Notes: generated by a model not told the origin, from the sequence alone. 64,000 nt of DNA from Desulfovirgula sp. (GCA_020725625.1 DYET01000196.1:1-64000), one strand, 5' to 3'. Counted from the first letter of the stretch, positions 18,502 to 27,948 are shown. Made by a program: numbers and translations.

Positions 18502-19779
18502 CTAGGGTTCCAGGATCACCAGGTGGTAGTTTTTCTTTCCCTTCCGCATGACGATGTACTTGTTGTATAGCCTTTCGACGGCCGACACTTTCAGGCCGGG
18601 GTCGGTTTGCTTGGCGTCGTTGACGTATATGGCGCCGCTTTCGATGTCGTTTCTGCCCCGGGACCTGGAGGGGCTCAATCCCGTCTCCACCACCAGGTCC
18701 AGCAGGGTCATGCCGTCCTTTTTTTCACCCCCCAGGGAGGTGGTGGGCACGCCGGACAGGGCGTCCTTAAACTGGCTTTCGGTGAGGGAGGCCAGTTCCC
18801 CCCTGAACAGCGCCCCGGCTATTTTCCTGGCCATGGCGGCCTCGCTCTCGCCGTGCACCAGGGAGGTCACCTCGTAGGCCAGCATCTGCTGGGCCTCCCT
18901 CTTCTCAGGCCTACTGGCCACGGCCTGCTCCAGGCCGGAAATGACGTTCCGGTCCAGGAAGGTGAAGTACTTGATAAACCTGATCACGTCCTGGTCGCTG
19001 ACATTTATCCAGAACTGGTAAAACTGGTAGGGCGAGGTTTTTTCGGCATCCAGCCAGATGGTGCCGGTTTCGGTCTTGCCGAACTTTTTCCCCTCCGAGG
19101 TGGTAATCAGGGGGAAGGTCAGGGCGTAGGCGGGTACCTGCAGGGTGCGGCGAATAAAGTCGATGCCGGCGGTTATGTTTCCCCACTGGTCGCTGCCCCC
19201 GATTTGCAGCTTGCAGTTATGGTTTTTGGCCAGGTAGTAGTAGTCGTACGACTGCAGGATCATGTAGCTGAACTCGGTGTAGGAGATGCCCACGTCCTTG
19301 TTTTCTATCCTCGCTTTAACCGAATCCTTGGCCAGCATGGCGTTCACCGAAAAATGCTTGCCGACGTCCCTAAGGTACTCAATGACGTTGAGCTGCGAAA
19401 TCCAGTCGTAGTTGTTAAGCAGCATGGCGGGGTTGGTCTTGGAGTTGAAATCAAGAAAGCGGGACAGCTGGGCCTTTATGTTTTCCAGCCAGGAGTCCAC
19501 CACTTCCTTGGGGTTGAGGGACCGCTCAACGGTTTTCCCGCTGGGATCGCCGATCAGCCCGGTGCCGCCCCCGGCCAGGGCGATGGGCCGGTGCCCGGCC
19601 CGCTGGAAGCGGACCAGGCCCATCAGGGGCAGCAGGTTCCCTATGTGCAGGCTGTCCGCCGTTGGGTCGAAGCCGCAGTACAAAACTACCTGCTCACTGG
19701 ATAAAAGCCGTCTTAGGCCTTCGGGGTCGGACAGGTCGTTGATCAGGCCCCTGTACTCCAGGTCGTCCAAAAAATGCAT
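18502..19779 (-). CDS. tyrS: tyrosine--tRNA ligase
   Basis: TyrRS charges tRNA-Tyr. The 425-residue product has the Rossmann class I core with the HIGH-like motif HIGNLLPL near 47, a KMSKS-like KFGKTETG near 230, and a C-terminal S4 RNA-binding domain (about 345-425). The motif form and length match the TyrS type of Firmicutes. The frame opens at 19809, but ATG 19779 is preceded by GAGGGGAT and begins with the usual HFLDDLEYRGL, so it is chosen. No T-box precedes it; a strong promoter lies only about 45 bases upstream. Confidence 0.95.
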   Translation of the reverse strand: MHFLDDLEYRGLINDLSDPEGLRRLLSSEQVVLYCGFDPTADSLHIGNLLPLMGLVRFQRAGHRPIALAGGGTGLIGDPSGKTVERSLNPKEVVDSWLENIKAQLSRFLDFNSKTNPAMLLNNYDWISQLNVIEYLRDVGKHFSVNAMLAKDSVKARIENKDVGISYTEFSYMILQSYDYYYLAKNHNCKLQIGGSDQWGNITAGIDFIRRTLQVPAYALTFPLITTSEGKKFGKTETGTIWLDAEKTSPYQFYQFWINVSDQDVIRFIKYFTFLDRNVISGLEQAVASRPEKREAQQMLAYEVTSLVHGESEAAMARKIAGALFRGELASLTESQFKDALSGVPTTSLGGEKKDGMTLLDLVVETGLSPSRSRGRNDIESGAIYVNDAKQTDPGLKVSAVERLYNKYIVMRKGKKNYHLVILEP

Positions 19780-19829
19780 TATTATCCCCTCTGAAGACGA
19801 TTTTACCAAATTTGAAAAAGCACAACATA

Positions 19830-19858
19830 AATATATATTCCTTTCCCGGTGGTGTCAA
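19830..19858 (-). promoter_or_regulatory. promoter of tyrS
   Basis: On the minus strand TTGACA (19858-19853) and TATATT (19835-19830) are spaced by 17 bases. This nearly ideal vegetative promoter would give a leader of about 45 bases, too short for a T-box. Confidence 0.7.
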
Positions 19859-20064
19859 GGCACCGCCAGTTCCCATAATAAAGAACATTAAAGGGGCCGG
19901 AAGGCGGCCGCAAGTCACGACGAATGTCTTCTTGTGAAACGATGGACGCCGGCAATGACGGTTCAAAGCTGAAATTCGCCCTTAAGAGGTTGAAGCGTTG
20001 CCTGAAATATGCAGCTGTTATATATATTTATGTATAGCCTGAAATTTACGGTGGAGGTGTTTGT

Positions 20065-20565
20065 ATGCAAAACCGGATGGATACCGTGGGCGATCTGATG
20101 ATACCCCTTACCGACTATACCACCATCCGCAAAAACGCCACCTTTGAAGAGGCTGTAAACCTAATGCATATCTCGGCGAAGGAAAAGGGCTACCGCTGGG
20201 TGCTGGTGCTCGACGACAGCGGGAAAATCATAGGCATCCTGACCTTAAGAGCGGTGTACGAGGCCCTGGGCACCCTGGCCCCCAGGGCCGGGGGCTGGCT
20301 GGGCATATCCTTCAACCGGCCCGACCTTTTTTTCTGGGAAGGGCTCAAGCTGATCAAGGATACTCCGGTGACCAAGTTCATCCGCCCGGTGGTGGAGTCC
20401 TACGTGATGGACAGCGACCCCCCGTCCAGGGCGGTGGAAGTGATCCTGAAGCGCCGCATAACCATTGTGCCGGTTCTCGACAAAAACCTGAAGGTGGTCG
20501 GCGTGATCAGGCCGGTGGACCTTCTGCCGTTCATAAAAATGCTGTTCGAAACCCAGCTCTCCTGA
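20065..20565 (+). CDS. CBS-domain protein
   Basis: The 166-residue protein contains a pair of CBS motifs: the first at about residues 9-70 (TIRKNATFEEAVNLM and VLDDSGKIIGILTL) and the second at about 105-160 (VPVLDKNLKVVGVIRPVDLL). CBS pairs bind adenosyl ligands such as AMP, ATP or SAM and regulate linked domains. Here there is no other domain, so the regulated partner is unknown. GGAGGTG precedes ATG 20065 with good spacing. It stands alone between tyrS (opposite strand) and an unknown gene. Confidence 0.8.
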   Translation: MQNRMDTVGDLMIPLTDYTTIRKNATFEEAVNLMHISAKEKGYRWVLVLDDSGKIIGILTLRAVYEALGTLAPRAGGWLGISFNRPDLFFWEGLKLIKDTPVTKFIRPVVESYVMDSDPPSRAVEVILKRRITIVPVLDKNLKVVGVIRPVDLLPFIKMLFETQLS

Positions 20566-20752
20566 CGGCCCTGGGCCGCAACACACGGGATTGCGGCGTT
20601 TGTTTTCCGGGACCCGGCCTTCGCGCGTCGGGTCTTCATATTTCATGGCGGTATTTTGACTGCCGGGGAAGGAGGATTTTGGCCGCCGCCGGAGGTAATA
20701 ATTAACAGGATCCTTGTTCTTTCTGCAGATTACCATGACGGGCGGGGACGGT

Positions 20753-21178
20753 ATGCGGTGGCGAAAGGCAGCGGCCGATTTTTTTGAGACCTTGCGGGTG
20801 CCGGTTTTCGGGGCGGGATTTATTAAGCCCGGGACTAATCCTGCGGGCCACCCCAACCTGATTTCCTTTGACGGCCAGAGTGCTTATTTTTTCGGCCTGG
20901 GGGAGAAGGAAGCGGCCAGGCTGCTGGACGGGATAACCCTCCTGAACGGGCGTACGGGCTGGCTGGCATACATGCTGCAGGAAGTCTTTTACGACGAACG
21001 GGCCGGCGAGGAACTTTACGAAGCCCTCTTCGACGGGATTGACTCCGGGGAGTTGAAGGGGCCGCGGGAACTGTCCAGGGAGTCCATTTACCGCTGGGTG
21101 GAAAGCATCGCCCCGGAGGTTGAGCGGATCAGAAAAAATGTCATCGGCCGCAGGCGGGACCCGAGATCAAACCTATAA
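20753..21178 (+). CDS. conserved hypothetical protein upstream of cca
   Basis: I do not recognise this protein. It is about 141 residues if started at ATG 20753, which begins MRWRKAAADFFETL; earlier starts at 20714 (TTG) and 20735 (ATG) are also open. It is predicted soluble and mixed alpha/beta with no membrane segment. The N-terminal half is neutral, and the C-terminal half is rich in charged residues and ends in a basic RRRDPR tail. It lies 16 bases before cca and might be co-transcribed. Gene-like codon use and position support reality, not function. Confidence 0.55.
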   Translation: MRWRKAAADFFETLRVPVFGAGFIKPGTNPAGHPNLISFDGQSAYFFGLGEKEAARLLDGITLLNGRTGWLAYMLQEVFYDERAGEELYEALFDGIDSGELKGPRELSRESIYRWVESIAPEVERIRKNVIGRRRDPRSNL

Positions 21179-21194
21179 ACGGCAGGAGTTTTTC

Positions 21195-22547
21195 ATGGAC
21201 AAAGGCGGTAACCCTTCAACCGGGGAAAAAATCGAACCGGGGATCGTTCCTGCCGGGGTGAGGGAGGTCCTGGACAGGCTGGAACGGAACGGCTTCAAGG
21301 CTTACCTGGTGGGCGGCGTGGTCAGGGACATCGTTATGGGCAGGGAGCCCAAGGATTACGACGTCGCCACCAGCGCCACCCCCGCCCAAGTCCGCCGCCT
21401 GTTCCCGAAGGTGCTGCCGACGGGCGAAAGGCACGGCACGGTGACGGTTTATTGCGACGGCGGGCCGGGCGTGGAGGTTACCACCCTGCGCAGGGAGGGA
21501 AGGTACTCCGACCACCGCCGGCCGGACAGCGTGGAATTTACCGGCAGCCTGAAAGAAGACCTGTCCAGGAGGGATTTTACCATCAACTCCCTGGCCGCCG
21601 GGCCGGACGGAACCGTTTACGATTTTTTCGGGGGCTTAAGGGACATCACCGGGGGCGTCATCCGGGCCGTGGGCGACCCCGCAAAACGGTTCCGGGAGGA
21701 TGCCCTGCGCATGATGAGAGCCGTCAGGTTTGCCTGCCAGACAGGCTTTTCCATCGAGGAAAAGACGCTGGAGTGCATAAAGGCAAACCGGAGGCTGATC
21801 ACCAGGGTGTCGGCGGAGAGGATCAGGGAGGAGCTTAACGCCATCCTGGTGAGCGGGCTGCCCCACCGGGGGCTGGATCTTATCCGGCGCTGCGGCCTGA
21901 TGGACTACATCCTTCCGGAGCTGGCGGACTGGGCCCAGATTGCGGGGGAGGCCGGCGGGGGCGACTCAATCGGCCGCACCCTGGAGGTCCTGAGGCATAC
22001 CCCGGCCAGGCTCAATGTCAGACTGGCCGCCCTGCTGCATGACTTCGGCAGGCCGAACCGCCCGGCCGGGGCGAAAGTGGAGACCTTCGGCTTACACTCC
22101 GGCGCTGCCGCGGCCGCCGGGGAAGTTTTGGAACGGCTCAGGTACGACCGCAGGACCGTCAGGTCGGTGACCGCCCTGGTGGCCCATCGCTGGATTGTCC
22201 GTACCGGGGAGAGAAAGGAAATAAAAAGGGTTATGGGCCGGATCGGGACGGGCGACTTCAACGACCTGATCGCGCTTCTGCAGGCCGAGGCCAGGGCCTC
22301 CGGCAGGCCCGGAGGGGAGGAGGCGGTGGAGGGTCTCAGGCAGGCGGCTGAATCCATTGTGGCAGGAAAAGAACCCCTCCAAATCAGAGACCTGGCCATA
22401 AACGGCAACGACCTCAAGGAATTGGGGGTCAGGCCCGGCAGGGAAATGGGTTCCATTCTGAACGGGCTTCTGGAAGTGGTGCTTGACAACCCCGAAATGA
22501 ACGATAAGGGCGTGCTTCTGGGCCTGGCCCGGCGGTGGAGGAGGTGA
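21195..22547 (+). CDS. cca: CCA tRNA nucleotidyltransferase (class II)
   Basis: This enzyme adds or repairs the 3'-CCA end of tRNAs; family members also include poly(A) polymerases. The 450-residue product has the nucleotidyltransferase signature LVGGVVRDIVMG followed by KDYDVATSATP, with the DYD metal ligands near residues 54-56, the RRDFTINSLA segment near 118, and ALRMMRAVRFA. An HD-type domain with LLHDFGRP near residue 278 is present, as in CCA enzymes with phosphohydrolase activity. ATG 21195 is chosen for its GGCAGGAG site; the frame opens at 21120 inside the preceding gene. Confidence 0.93.
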   Translation: MDKGGNPSTGEKIEPGIVPAGVREVLDRLERNGFKAYLVGGVVRDIVMGREPKDYDVATSATPAQVRRLFPKVLPTGERHGTVTVYCDGGPGVEVTTLRREGRYSDHRRPDSVEFTGSLKEDLSRRDFTINSLAAGPDGTVYDFFGGLRDITGGVIRAVGDPAKRFREDALRMMRAVRFACQTGFSIEEKTLECIKANRRLITRVSAERIREELNAILVSGLPHRGLDLIRRCGLMDYILPELADWAQIAGEAGGGDSIGRTLEVLRHTPARLNVRLAALLHDFGRPNRPAGAKVETFGLHSGAAAAAGEVLERLRYDRRTVRSVTALVAHRWIVRTGERKEIKRVMGRIGTGDFNDLIALLQAEARASGRPGGEEAVEGLRQAAESIVAGKEPLQIRDLAINGNDLKELGVRPGREMGSILNGLLEVVLDNPEMNDKGVLLGLARRWRR

Positions 22548-22565
22548 GGTTCCGAGCAGGGCGGC

Positions 22566-23162
22566 TTAGTGAACAGCCCCGGCCCAGATTACCGCGGGCA
22601 CGCCCCGCAGGGTCCTCTCCCTCTCCCTGGAGTCCTCCTCGACCAGCTTAAGAATCCTGGGATCTTTCAGCAGCACCTGCCAGGCCAGGGCCGTGACCTC
22701 GATGAAATCGCCGCGCAGGGGGACGTTCCCGGCGATGAGGGGGCACTTGTAGGGCAGGCGGGCCGTCTCGTGGATCAGGAGGAGGGTCCCGTCGGTCAAA
22801 AGGTGCGGGGCCAGGGGGAAAAACCTGCAGGCCAGGGGCCTGGCCTCCCTGGGGCAGGGGGAGTGGCACTTTATGAAGTGGACCGGGCCCGTCCAGTTGT
22901 CGGGAAAGTCGTATTCCTTCGGATCGTGGTGTTCCCGGGCAAACCAGCTTCCTTTTTCCGGGAAAAGGGATTCCTCGCCCGGGAAGAGGTAGACGCCCAG
23001 GCTGTTTTTGCGGTCGGGCCGGCAGCAGATGCTGCCGCAAAGGAGGCCGCAGTCCCCGTCGAGGGGGGTGGCCCGGCCGGTGAGCACGTAAAGGTATTTG
23101 TAATCCACAGGTGGAGTTGTCAAGGCGGTATCCCCCGAGTCAAGCTTCAGCCGAATGTCCAT
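22566..23162 (-). CDS. Cys-rich YkgJ-like protein
   Basis: The 198-residue protein has a Cys-rich pattern: GDCGLLCGSICC (near 37-48) and KCHSPCPREARPLACRFFPL (near 99-118). The CxxC-type spacings resemble the zinc/iron-chelating YkgJ family. The role is not known, but a metal-binding or metal-cofactor function is likely. It is convergent with cca and reads in the same direction as the next gene. No clear ribosome-binding site was decisive, so the exact start is uncertain. Confidence 0.6.
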   Translation of the reverse strand: MDIRLKLDSGDTALTTPPVDYKYLYVLTGRATPLDGDCGLLCGSICCRPDRKNSLGVYLFPGEESLFPEKGSWFAREHHDPKEYDFPDNWTGPVHFIKCHSPCPREARPLACRFFPLAPHLLTDGTLLLIHETARLPYKCPLIAGNVPLRGDFIEVTALAWQVLLKDPRILKLVEEDSRERERTLRGVPAVIWAGAVH

Positions 23163-23215
23163 TCTGAGTTCTGGGTCCCGAATCCTTAGTTCTGAGTCCT
23201 GTATTCTGCCGCCCG
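23161..23215. repeat. TTCTGAGT-type degenerate repeat
   Basis: TTCTGAGT occurs twice among similar 7-8 base words (TTCTGGGT, CCTTAGT, GTATTCTG) in the gap between two minus-strand genes. Read on the other strand it resembles the purine-rich repeats listed elsewhere (CAGGACTCAGAA). It may be a simple-sequence spacer. Confidence 0.4.
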
Positions 23216-23226
23216 CAGGGCGGCTT

Positions 23227-23958
23227 TTATTCCAGGGCGGCGATGTTCCCTTTCACCTTTTCGGTGACGGTTCTGAAAAATTCCTCCACGTCGTTCTCCA
23301 CCATTTCGGCGGCAATCCGGATCAACCTGGCCACCTCGGCTTTGTCGACCCGGATCCGGTGCTTGTAATACATCTGGTAATCGTACTTGGCGGCCAGGCT
23401 CTCGGCCGTGGAGGGGGTAAGGTCGATGTAGGAGGGAAAATTCGACAGCCGCTGGATGAAGGGGAGGGTGCCCCGCCCGAAAAACGTCCCCAGTTTTTCA
23501 CAGATTTCCCGGATCAGGTTATGGTTGGCGAAGGCCGTGTGAAGGTACCGGCCGTAATCCCCGCATGCGCCGACCCGCATTTCAATGCCCATCTCCACGA
23601 TATTGTGGGATTTCCACCAGCCCATTTCAGGGGGTATGTTGCAGGCCCTGATGGTGGCCTCCACCAGGCAGCGCCCCTTTTCAAAGCAGTATCCCCGCTC
23701 AAAGGGGGGGTTTATTTCGTCCCCGTAGTAGTCGAGCCCATCGGGGTTAACCCCGTGGGTGATATTGGCCAGGGCAAAATCCCGGAGCTGATCCTGATCC
23801 TTCAAAAATTCGAGTATTTCAAGCCCGCTGCCGTGGGACAGATCCCTGTGCACCCCGGCCCCGATGGCCATGTCGGGGAATATGCTGCCCAGGGCTACGG
23901 CATCGTTCATCCTTCCCAGGACCCTTTCGGCAAAATAGACGTGGGTTTGCGGGTACAT
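23227..23958 (-). CDS. putative zinc-dependent phospholipase C-like protein
   Basis: The 243-residue protein begins with THVYFAERVLG and has GSIFPDM near 24-30, HRDLSH near 37-42, THGVNPDG near 67-74 and further His residues. The ordered His/Asp pattern resembles the zinc-dependent phospholipase C/S1-P1-nuclease-like fold (PF00882 type). No signal peptide is seen, so a cytoplasmic metal-dependent hydrolase is more likely than a secreted enzyme. It neighbours the Cys-rich gene on the same strand. Function is inferred from residue pattern only. Confidence 0.55.
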   Translation of the reverse strand: MYPQTHVYFAERVLGRMNDAVALGSIFPDMAIGAGVHRDLSHGSGLEILEFLKDQDQLRDFALANITHGVNPDGLDYYGDEINPPFERGYCFEKGRCLVEATIRACNIPPEMGWWKSHNIVEMGIEMRVGACGDYGRYLHTAFANHNLIREICEKLGTFFGRGTLPFIQRLSNFPSYIDLTPSTAESLAAKYDYQMYYKHRIRVDKAEVARLIRIAAEMVENDVEEFFRTVTEKVKGNIAALE

Positions 23959-24089
23959 CGATCTCCCCCCGGAAAAAGGTTCCGGCCGGTTCGCCGGACC
24001 TGAAAGAACGGAGCTTTTGTCCTATTTTATCTTAGTTTCAACCGGCAATTCAATTATGCAACTGACGTAAAAGGTACCGCCTCATTCCG

Positions 24090-24121
24090 GCCTGCCCGCG
24101 GCGGACGGGCCGGGGGCAGGC
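24090..24121. terminator. G+C-rich hairpin in the pgm/PLC gap
   Basis: GCCTGCCC at 24090-24097 pairs with GGGCAGGC at 24114-24121. It lies after the phosphomutase stop on the minus strand, in the 257-base gap 23959-24216, and could terminate that transcript, but no T run follows. Nothing else is seen in the gap. Confidence 0.35.
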
Positions 24122-24216
24122 ACTTTGACCGGCCAGGGCTGGGGCTCTTTCGGCCGCCGGCCGCAAGTACAAGGCTAGGCATTCCTGCGCGGAATGCGGC
24201 AGTGGGGCCAGTTCCG

Positions 24217-25596
24217 TCAATATTCCCACTGGAAGGGGGCCACCTCCGGGTGCATGGTCAGGGCCTCCTTCACGGCTGCCGCTATCTCCTCCAGCCTTTC
24301 GGGGGTTTTGGCCTCGCAGCGGGCTACCAGGACCGGCTGGGTGTTGGAAGCCCTGACCAAGCCCCACCCGTCGCCGAAAAGCACCCTTACACCGTCAACG
24401 TCTATTACCTCGTGCCTGGTCCGGAAGAAATCCTGCAGTTTTTTCACCACTTCGAATTTCGCCCCGTCGGGGCACGGCACCCGTGTTTCCGCCGTGGAAT
24501 AATAACGGGGCAGTTCCTCCACCATGGCGGAAAGGGGCCTGCCGGCACCGGACAGCAGCCTTAGCAGCCTGCCGGCGGCGTAAAAGGCATCGTCATAACC
24601 GTAGTATTCATCGGCGAAAAACATGTGCCCGGACATCTCGCCGGTAAAGGGAGCATGCAGTTCTTTCATCTTGGCCTTGATCAGGGAATGGCCGGTCCTG
24701 TAGAACACCGGTTTTCCACCGAGGCGCACCACTTCGTCGACCAGCGCCTGGGAGCACTTCACCTCGATTATGGCCGGGGCTTCCGGGTGTTTTTGCAGGA
24801 TTTCCCGCCAGAAAAGGGCCATCAGCTGGTCGCCCCAGATTACGGATCCCTTGTCGTCCACTACACCTATGCGGTCGGCATCCCCGTCGAAGGCTACGCC
24901 GAGGTCGGCTCCCTGTTCCAGCACCAGCCCGATCAGGTCGGTGAGGTTTTTCCTCTTCACCGGGTCGGGGTGGTGGTTGGGGAATGAGGGGTCGGAGTCG
25001 CAATACAGGCACATAGTTTCGCAGCCCAGGGAGGAAATGAGTTCCCTGGCGAAGTAGGAAGCCGTCCCGTTCCCGCAGTCCACGGCCACTTTCAGCTTTT
25101 TGGGGCCCAGCTTGATTTTCTCCGCAATCATGGCCATGTAGGCCGGAACCGGGTTGGCCCCGGTTTCCTCACCCCGTCCCGTTTCGAAGTCTCCGGCCTC
25201 GATCAGCCTTCGCAGGTCTTGAATTGCTTTGCCGTAGATGGTTCCCGGCCCCAGGGCGATTTTGAAGCCGTTGTCTTCGGGAGGGTTGTGGCTTCCCGTG
25301 ATCATCACGGCGGCCTCGGTGTCGTAAAGAACCCGGGCGAAATAAAGAATGGGGGTAACCACCGTTCCTATGTCGATCACCCTGCATCCGGTTGACACCA
25401 GCCCCCCGGTCAGGGCCTTTTTCAGCCTGGGGGAACTGGACCGGTTATCCATGCCCACCAGGACGTCCTTAAGTCCCCTTCTCCTGGCAGTGGTTCCGAA
25501 TGCCTTCCCCAGAAGCGTGACCGTTTCGTCGGTGAGGTCCCGGCCGGCCACGCCCCGAACGTCGTATTCCCGGAAAATATTAGGATTTACCAGCAT
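24217..25596 (-). CDS. phosphoglucomutase/phosphomannomutase
   Basis: The 459-residue alpha-D-phosphohexomutase interconverts hexose 6- and 1-phosphates for exopolysaccharide and cell-envelope sugars. It has the phosphoserine loop TGSHNPPEDNG near 100, the metal-binding DGDADRIG near 243, the sugar-specificity loop GEMSGHMFF near 323 and the C-terminal phosphate-binding RASNTQPVLVARCEA near 418. Length and order match the AlgC/ManB-type enzymes. AGGAGGAAG stands before ATG 25596. It is a single minus-strand gene; whether glucose or mannose is preferred cannot be seen. Confidence 0.92.
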   Translation of the reverse strand: MLVNPNIFREYDVRGVAGRDLTDETVTLLGKAFGTTARRRGLKDVLVGMDNRSSSPRLKKALTGGLVSTGCRVIDIGTVVTPILYFARVLYDTEAAVMITGSHNPPEDNGFKIALGPGTIYGKAIQDLRRLIEAGDFETGRGEETGANPVPAYMAMIAEKIKLGPKKLKVAVDCGNGTASYFARELISSLGCETMCLYCDSDPSFPNHHPDPVKRKNLTDLIGLVLEQGADLGVAFDGDADRIGVVDDKGSVIWGDQLMALFWREILQKHPEAPAIIEVKCSQALVDEVVRLGGKPVFYRTGHSLIKAKMKELHAPFTGEMSGHMFFADEYYGYDDAFYAAGRLLRLLSGAGRPLSAMVEELPRYYSTAETRVPCPDGAKFEVVKKLQDFFRTRHEVIDVDGVRVLFGDGWGLVRASNTQPVLVARCEAKTPERLEEIAAAVKEALTMHPEVAPFQWEY

Positions 25597-25757
25597 AGTC
25601 TTCCTCCTAAAAAAGGTTGTTCTTGCCTACCACTAATATCCGGTTTATTATTATGTACGTTGTCCTTCCGGCCAATTCCTTCAAGGCATGACCTCGGACT
25701 GAATTAAAACCGCACTGGTTATTTTTACCTTCAGGCATTATTTTATACCTTTTCTCT

Positions 25758-25787
25758 TTGCAGCCCTGCCGTAAACACGGTTAAAAT
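25758..25787 (+). promoter_or_regulatory. possible promoter of the PHP gene
   Basis: TTGCAG at 25758-25763 and TAAAAT at 25782-25787 are 18 bases apart, about 80 bases before the PHP gene. The rest of the 25597-25865 gap holds no gene. Confidence 0.4.
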
Positions 25788-25865
25788 ATAAAGGAATAAG
25801 GCATCAGCCGTCGAATGAGAAGTAGGGGGGCGTTCCGGCCCCCCGGTGCAGGAAGGTGCTTTGCC

Positions 25866-26732
25866 ATGCAGGCTGATTTGCACGTGCACACCACCGCCTC
25901 TGACGGCACCGACAGCCCGGAGGAGGTGGTGGCCCAGGCCGTCTCCATCGGGCTCAAAACACTGGCCGTGGCCGACCACGACACCCTGGAGGGGATTCAC
26001 CCGGCCCTCGAAGAGGGGCGCCGGCGCAACCTGGAGGTAATCCCGGCCGTCGAGCTGGCCACCGATTACTCCGGAAGGGAGATTCACGTCCTGGGATACC
26101 TGGTCGATATCGAAAGCGGCAGCCTGCATTCCGAACTGGCCTTTTTCCGCCGCACCCGGCTGGAGAGGGTGACCAGGATGGTACACAGGCTCAACGGGAT
26201 GGGATTGGCCATCACCCTGCAGAGGGTGCTGGAAATCGCGGGTGGTGGTTCTGTGGGCAGGCCCCACATTGCCAGGGCCCTGGTCGAAAAAGGATTCGTG
26301 GAGTCTGCGGAGGAGGCCTTTGGCCTGTACATAGGGGAAGGAAAGCCCGCCTTCGAGCCCAGGTTCAAGTACACCCCGGCCCAGGCGGTGGCCGTGGTCA
26401 GACTTGCCGGGGGGGTGGCCGTTCTGGCGCATCCCGGCCTGTCGCCGGACGACGGCCTTATCCAGGAACTTGTGCCCGAGGGGCTGCAGGGAATAGAGGT
26501 CTATCACCCCTGCCATACCCCGGAGATGGTCAGTCACTACCTTAAGCTTTGCCGGCAGTACGGGTTGGTGGCCACGGGAGGATCGGACTACCACGGGAAG
26601 GACCACAGTAAACACAACCGCCTGGGGGCGTGCGCGGTGTCCCGCCGGGTGGTGGAGGAAATCAGGCTCCTGGCCCGGGAAAACCGGGAAAAATTAAAAG
26701 CCGGGAGGCGGGAACCGGAAGCCTGGAGTTAG
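25866..26732 (+). CDS. PHP-domain phosphoesterase (RNase AM/YciV-like)
   Basis: The 288-residue protein is a PHP phosphoesterase: ADLHVHTTASDG near 3-14 and ADHDTLEG near 36-43 carry metal ligands, with VLAHPG near 186 and GGSDYHGKD near 238 completing the site. Family members such as YciV/RNase AM hydrolyse 3',5'-bisnucleotides or trim RNA 5' ends. ATG 25866 is chosen because AGGAAGGTG precedes it; the open frame starts at 25815. It precedes an aminotransferase by 46 bases. Confidence 0.85.
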   Translation: MQADLHVHTTASDGTDSPEEVVAQAVSIGLKTLAVADHDTLEGIHPALEEGRRRNLEVIPAVELATDYSGREIHVLGYLVDIESGSLHSELAFFRRTRLERVTRMVHRLNGMGLAITLQRVLEIAGGGSVGRPHIARALVEKGFVESAEEAFGLYIGEGKPAFEPRFKYTPAQAVAVVRLAGGVAVLAHPGLSPDDGLIQELVPEGLQGIEVYHPCHTPEMVSHYLKLCRQYGLVATGGSDYHGKDHSKHNRLGACAVSRRVVEEIRLLARENREKLKAGRREPEAWS

Positions 26733-26778
26733 GGTTCGGGCTTCCTTTCAGGATAATATAAACGGGGGGATTTGCGCG

Positions 26779-27948
26779 ATGCGGCTGGCGGACCGGATGA
26801 AAGGGCAGGAATCCGGAATTTTCAACGAAATGGAAATCCGCAGGAGACAGGTAGAGGCCAGGGGAGTGACCGTGATCAACCTGGGGGTGGGGACTCCCGA
26901 CCGTCCCCCTGCCCGTCATGTAATAGAGGCCATGCACAGGGCGGTGGACCGGGTAGAGAATTACCGTTATCCCCTGGTGGGCATGCCGCGGCTGTACAGG
27001 GCGGCGGCCGGCTGGTACCGCCGCAGATTCGGCGTCGACCTGAACCCCGAAAGCGAAATTTTGGTTCTGATGGGGTCCCAGGACGGCCTGGCCCACATCT
27101 CACTGGCCTACGTCGATCCGGGTGATATCGCTCTGGTGCCCGACCCCGGATATCCCATCTACAGCTTCAGCATCTCCATGGCCGGAGGGGTGATCTACCC
27201 GATGCCCCTGCTGGAGGAAAACGATTTTCTCCCTGTATTCTCTTCCATTCCCGAGGAAGTGGCCCGAAAAGCCAAAATGATGTGGATTAACTACCCAAAC
27301 AACCCGGTGGCGGCGGTGGCCGGGAGGGAATTTTTCGAACAAGTCGTAGAATTTGCCAAAAAGTATGACATACTGGTCTGCCATGACGTGGCCTATTCCG
27401 AACTCTGCTACGACGGCTTCAAACCCATGAGTTTCCTCGAGGTGGAGGGGGCCAGGGAGGTCGGCATCGAATTTTTTTCGCTTTCCAAAACTTACAATCT
27501 GGCCGGTTGCCGTATCGGCTTTGCGGTGGGCAACAGGGAGGTCGTCGGAAACCTCCAGCGGCTGAAGTCAAACGTGGACTACGGTGTCTTTTACGTTGTC
27601 CAGGAGGCCGGCATTGCCGCCTTGGAGGGGGACCAGATCTGCGTTGAGGAGAACGCCAGGGCCTACCAGCGGCGGAGGGACCTGCTGGTGGACGGGCTGG
27701 CCTCCATCGGCTGGCGCATGCCCAAGCCCAAGGCCTCCATGTTTGTCTGGGCCCCCCTGCCGCCCGGTTACAGTTCATCCACCCTGTTCTCCCTTGACCT
27801 GCTGGAGAAAACCGGGGTGCTGGTCATTCCCGGGATAGCCTTCGGGTCCAGGGGGGAAGGGTATGTCCGCATCGCCCTGGTTCAGGAGGAGGAGGTTCTC
27901 AGGGAGGCCGTCGACCGGATAGGTAAAGCATACAATTTCGGATCCTGA
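26779..27948 (+). CDS. PLP-dependent aminotransferase, LL-diaminopimelate aminotransferase-like
   Basis: The 389-residue fold-type I enzyme has the PLP Lys in FFSLSKTYNLAGCRIG (near 232-247), INYPNNPVAAV near 174 and CHDVAYSELCYDG near 204. Its overall form resembles the LL-diaminopimelate aminotransferases (DapL) and related class I/II enzymes. DapL would convert tetrahydrodipicolinate to LL-diaminopimelate, but the exact substrate is not proved and the group includes general alanine/aspartate-type enzymes. A GGGGGGA run precedes ATG 26779. It may be co-transcribed with the PHP gene. Confidence 0.8.
   Translation: MRLADRMKGQESGIFNEMEIRRRQVEARGVTVINLGVGTPDRPPARHVIEAMHRAVDRVENYRYPLVGMPRLYRAAAGWYRRRFGVDLNPESEILVLMGSQDGLAHISLAYVDPGDIALVPDPGYPIYSFSISMAGGVIYPMPLLEENDFLPVFSSIPEEVARKAKMMWINYPNNPVAAVAGREFFEQVVEFAKKYDILVCHDVAYSELCYDGFKPMSFLEVEGAREVGIEFFSLSKTYNLAGCRIGFAVGNREVVGNLQRLKSNVDYGVFYVVQEAGIAALEGDQICVEENARAYQRRRDLLVDGLASIGWRMPKPKASMFVWAPLPPGYSSSTLFSLDLLEKTGVLVIPGIAFGSRGEGYVRIALVQEEEVLREAVDRIGKAYNFGS

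Noticed and set aside
19780-19829. T-box for tyrS
   Set aside because: No GGTGGTACCGCG core exists on the minus strand and the leader is only about 45 bases.
20679-20705. eight-codon TTG minigene with AAGGAGGA upstream
   Set aside because: It is too short to support; probably a chance ribosome-binding site in a purine-rich gap.
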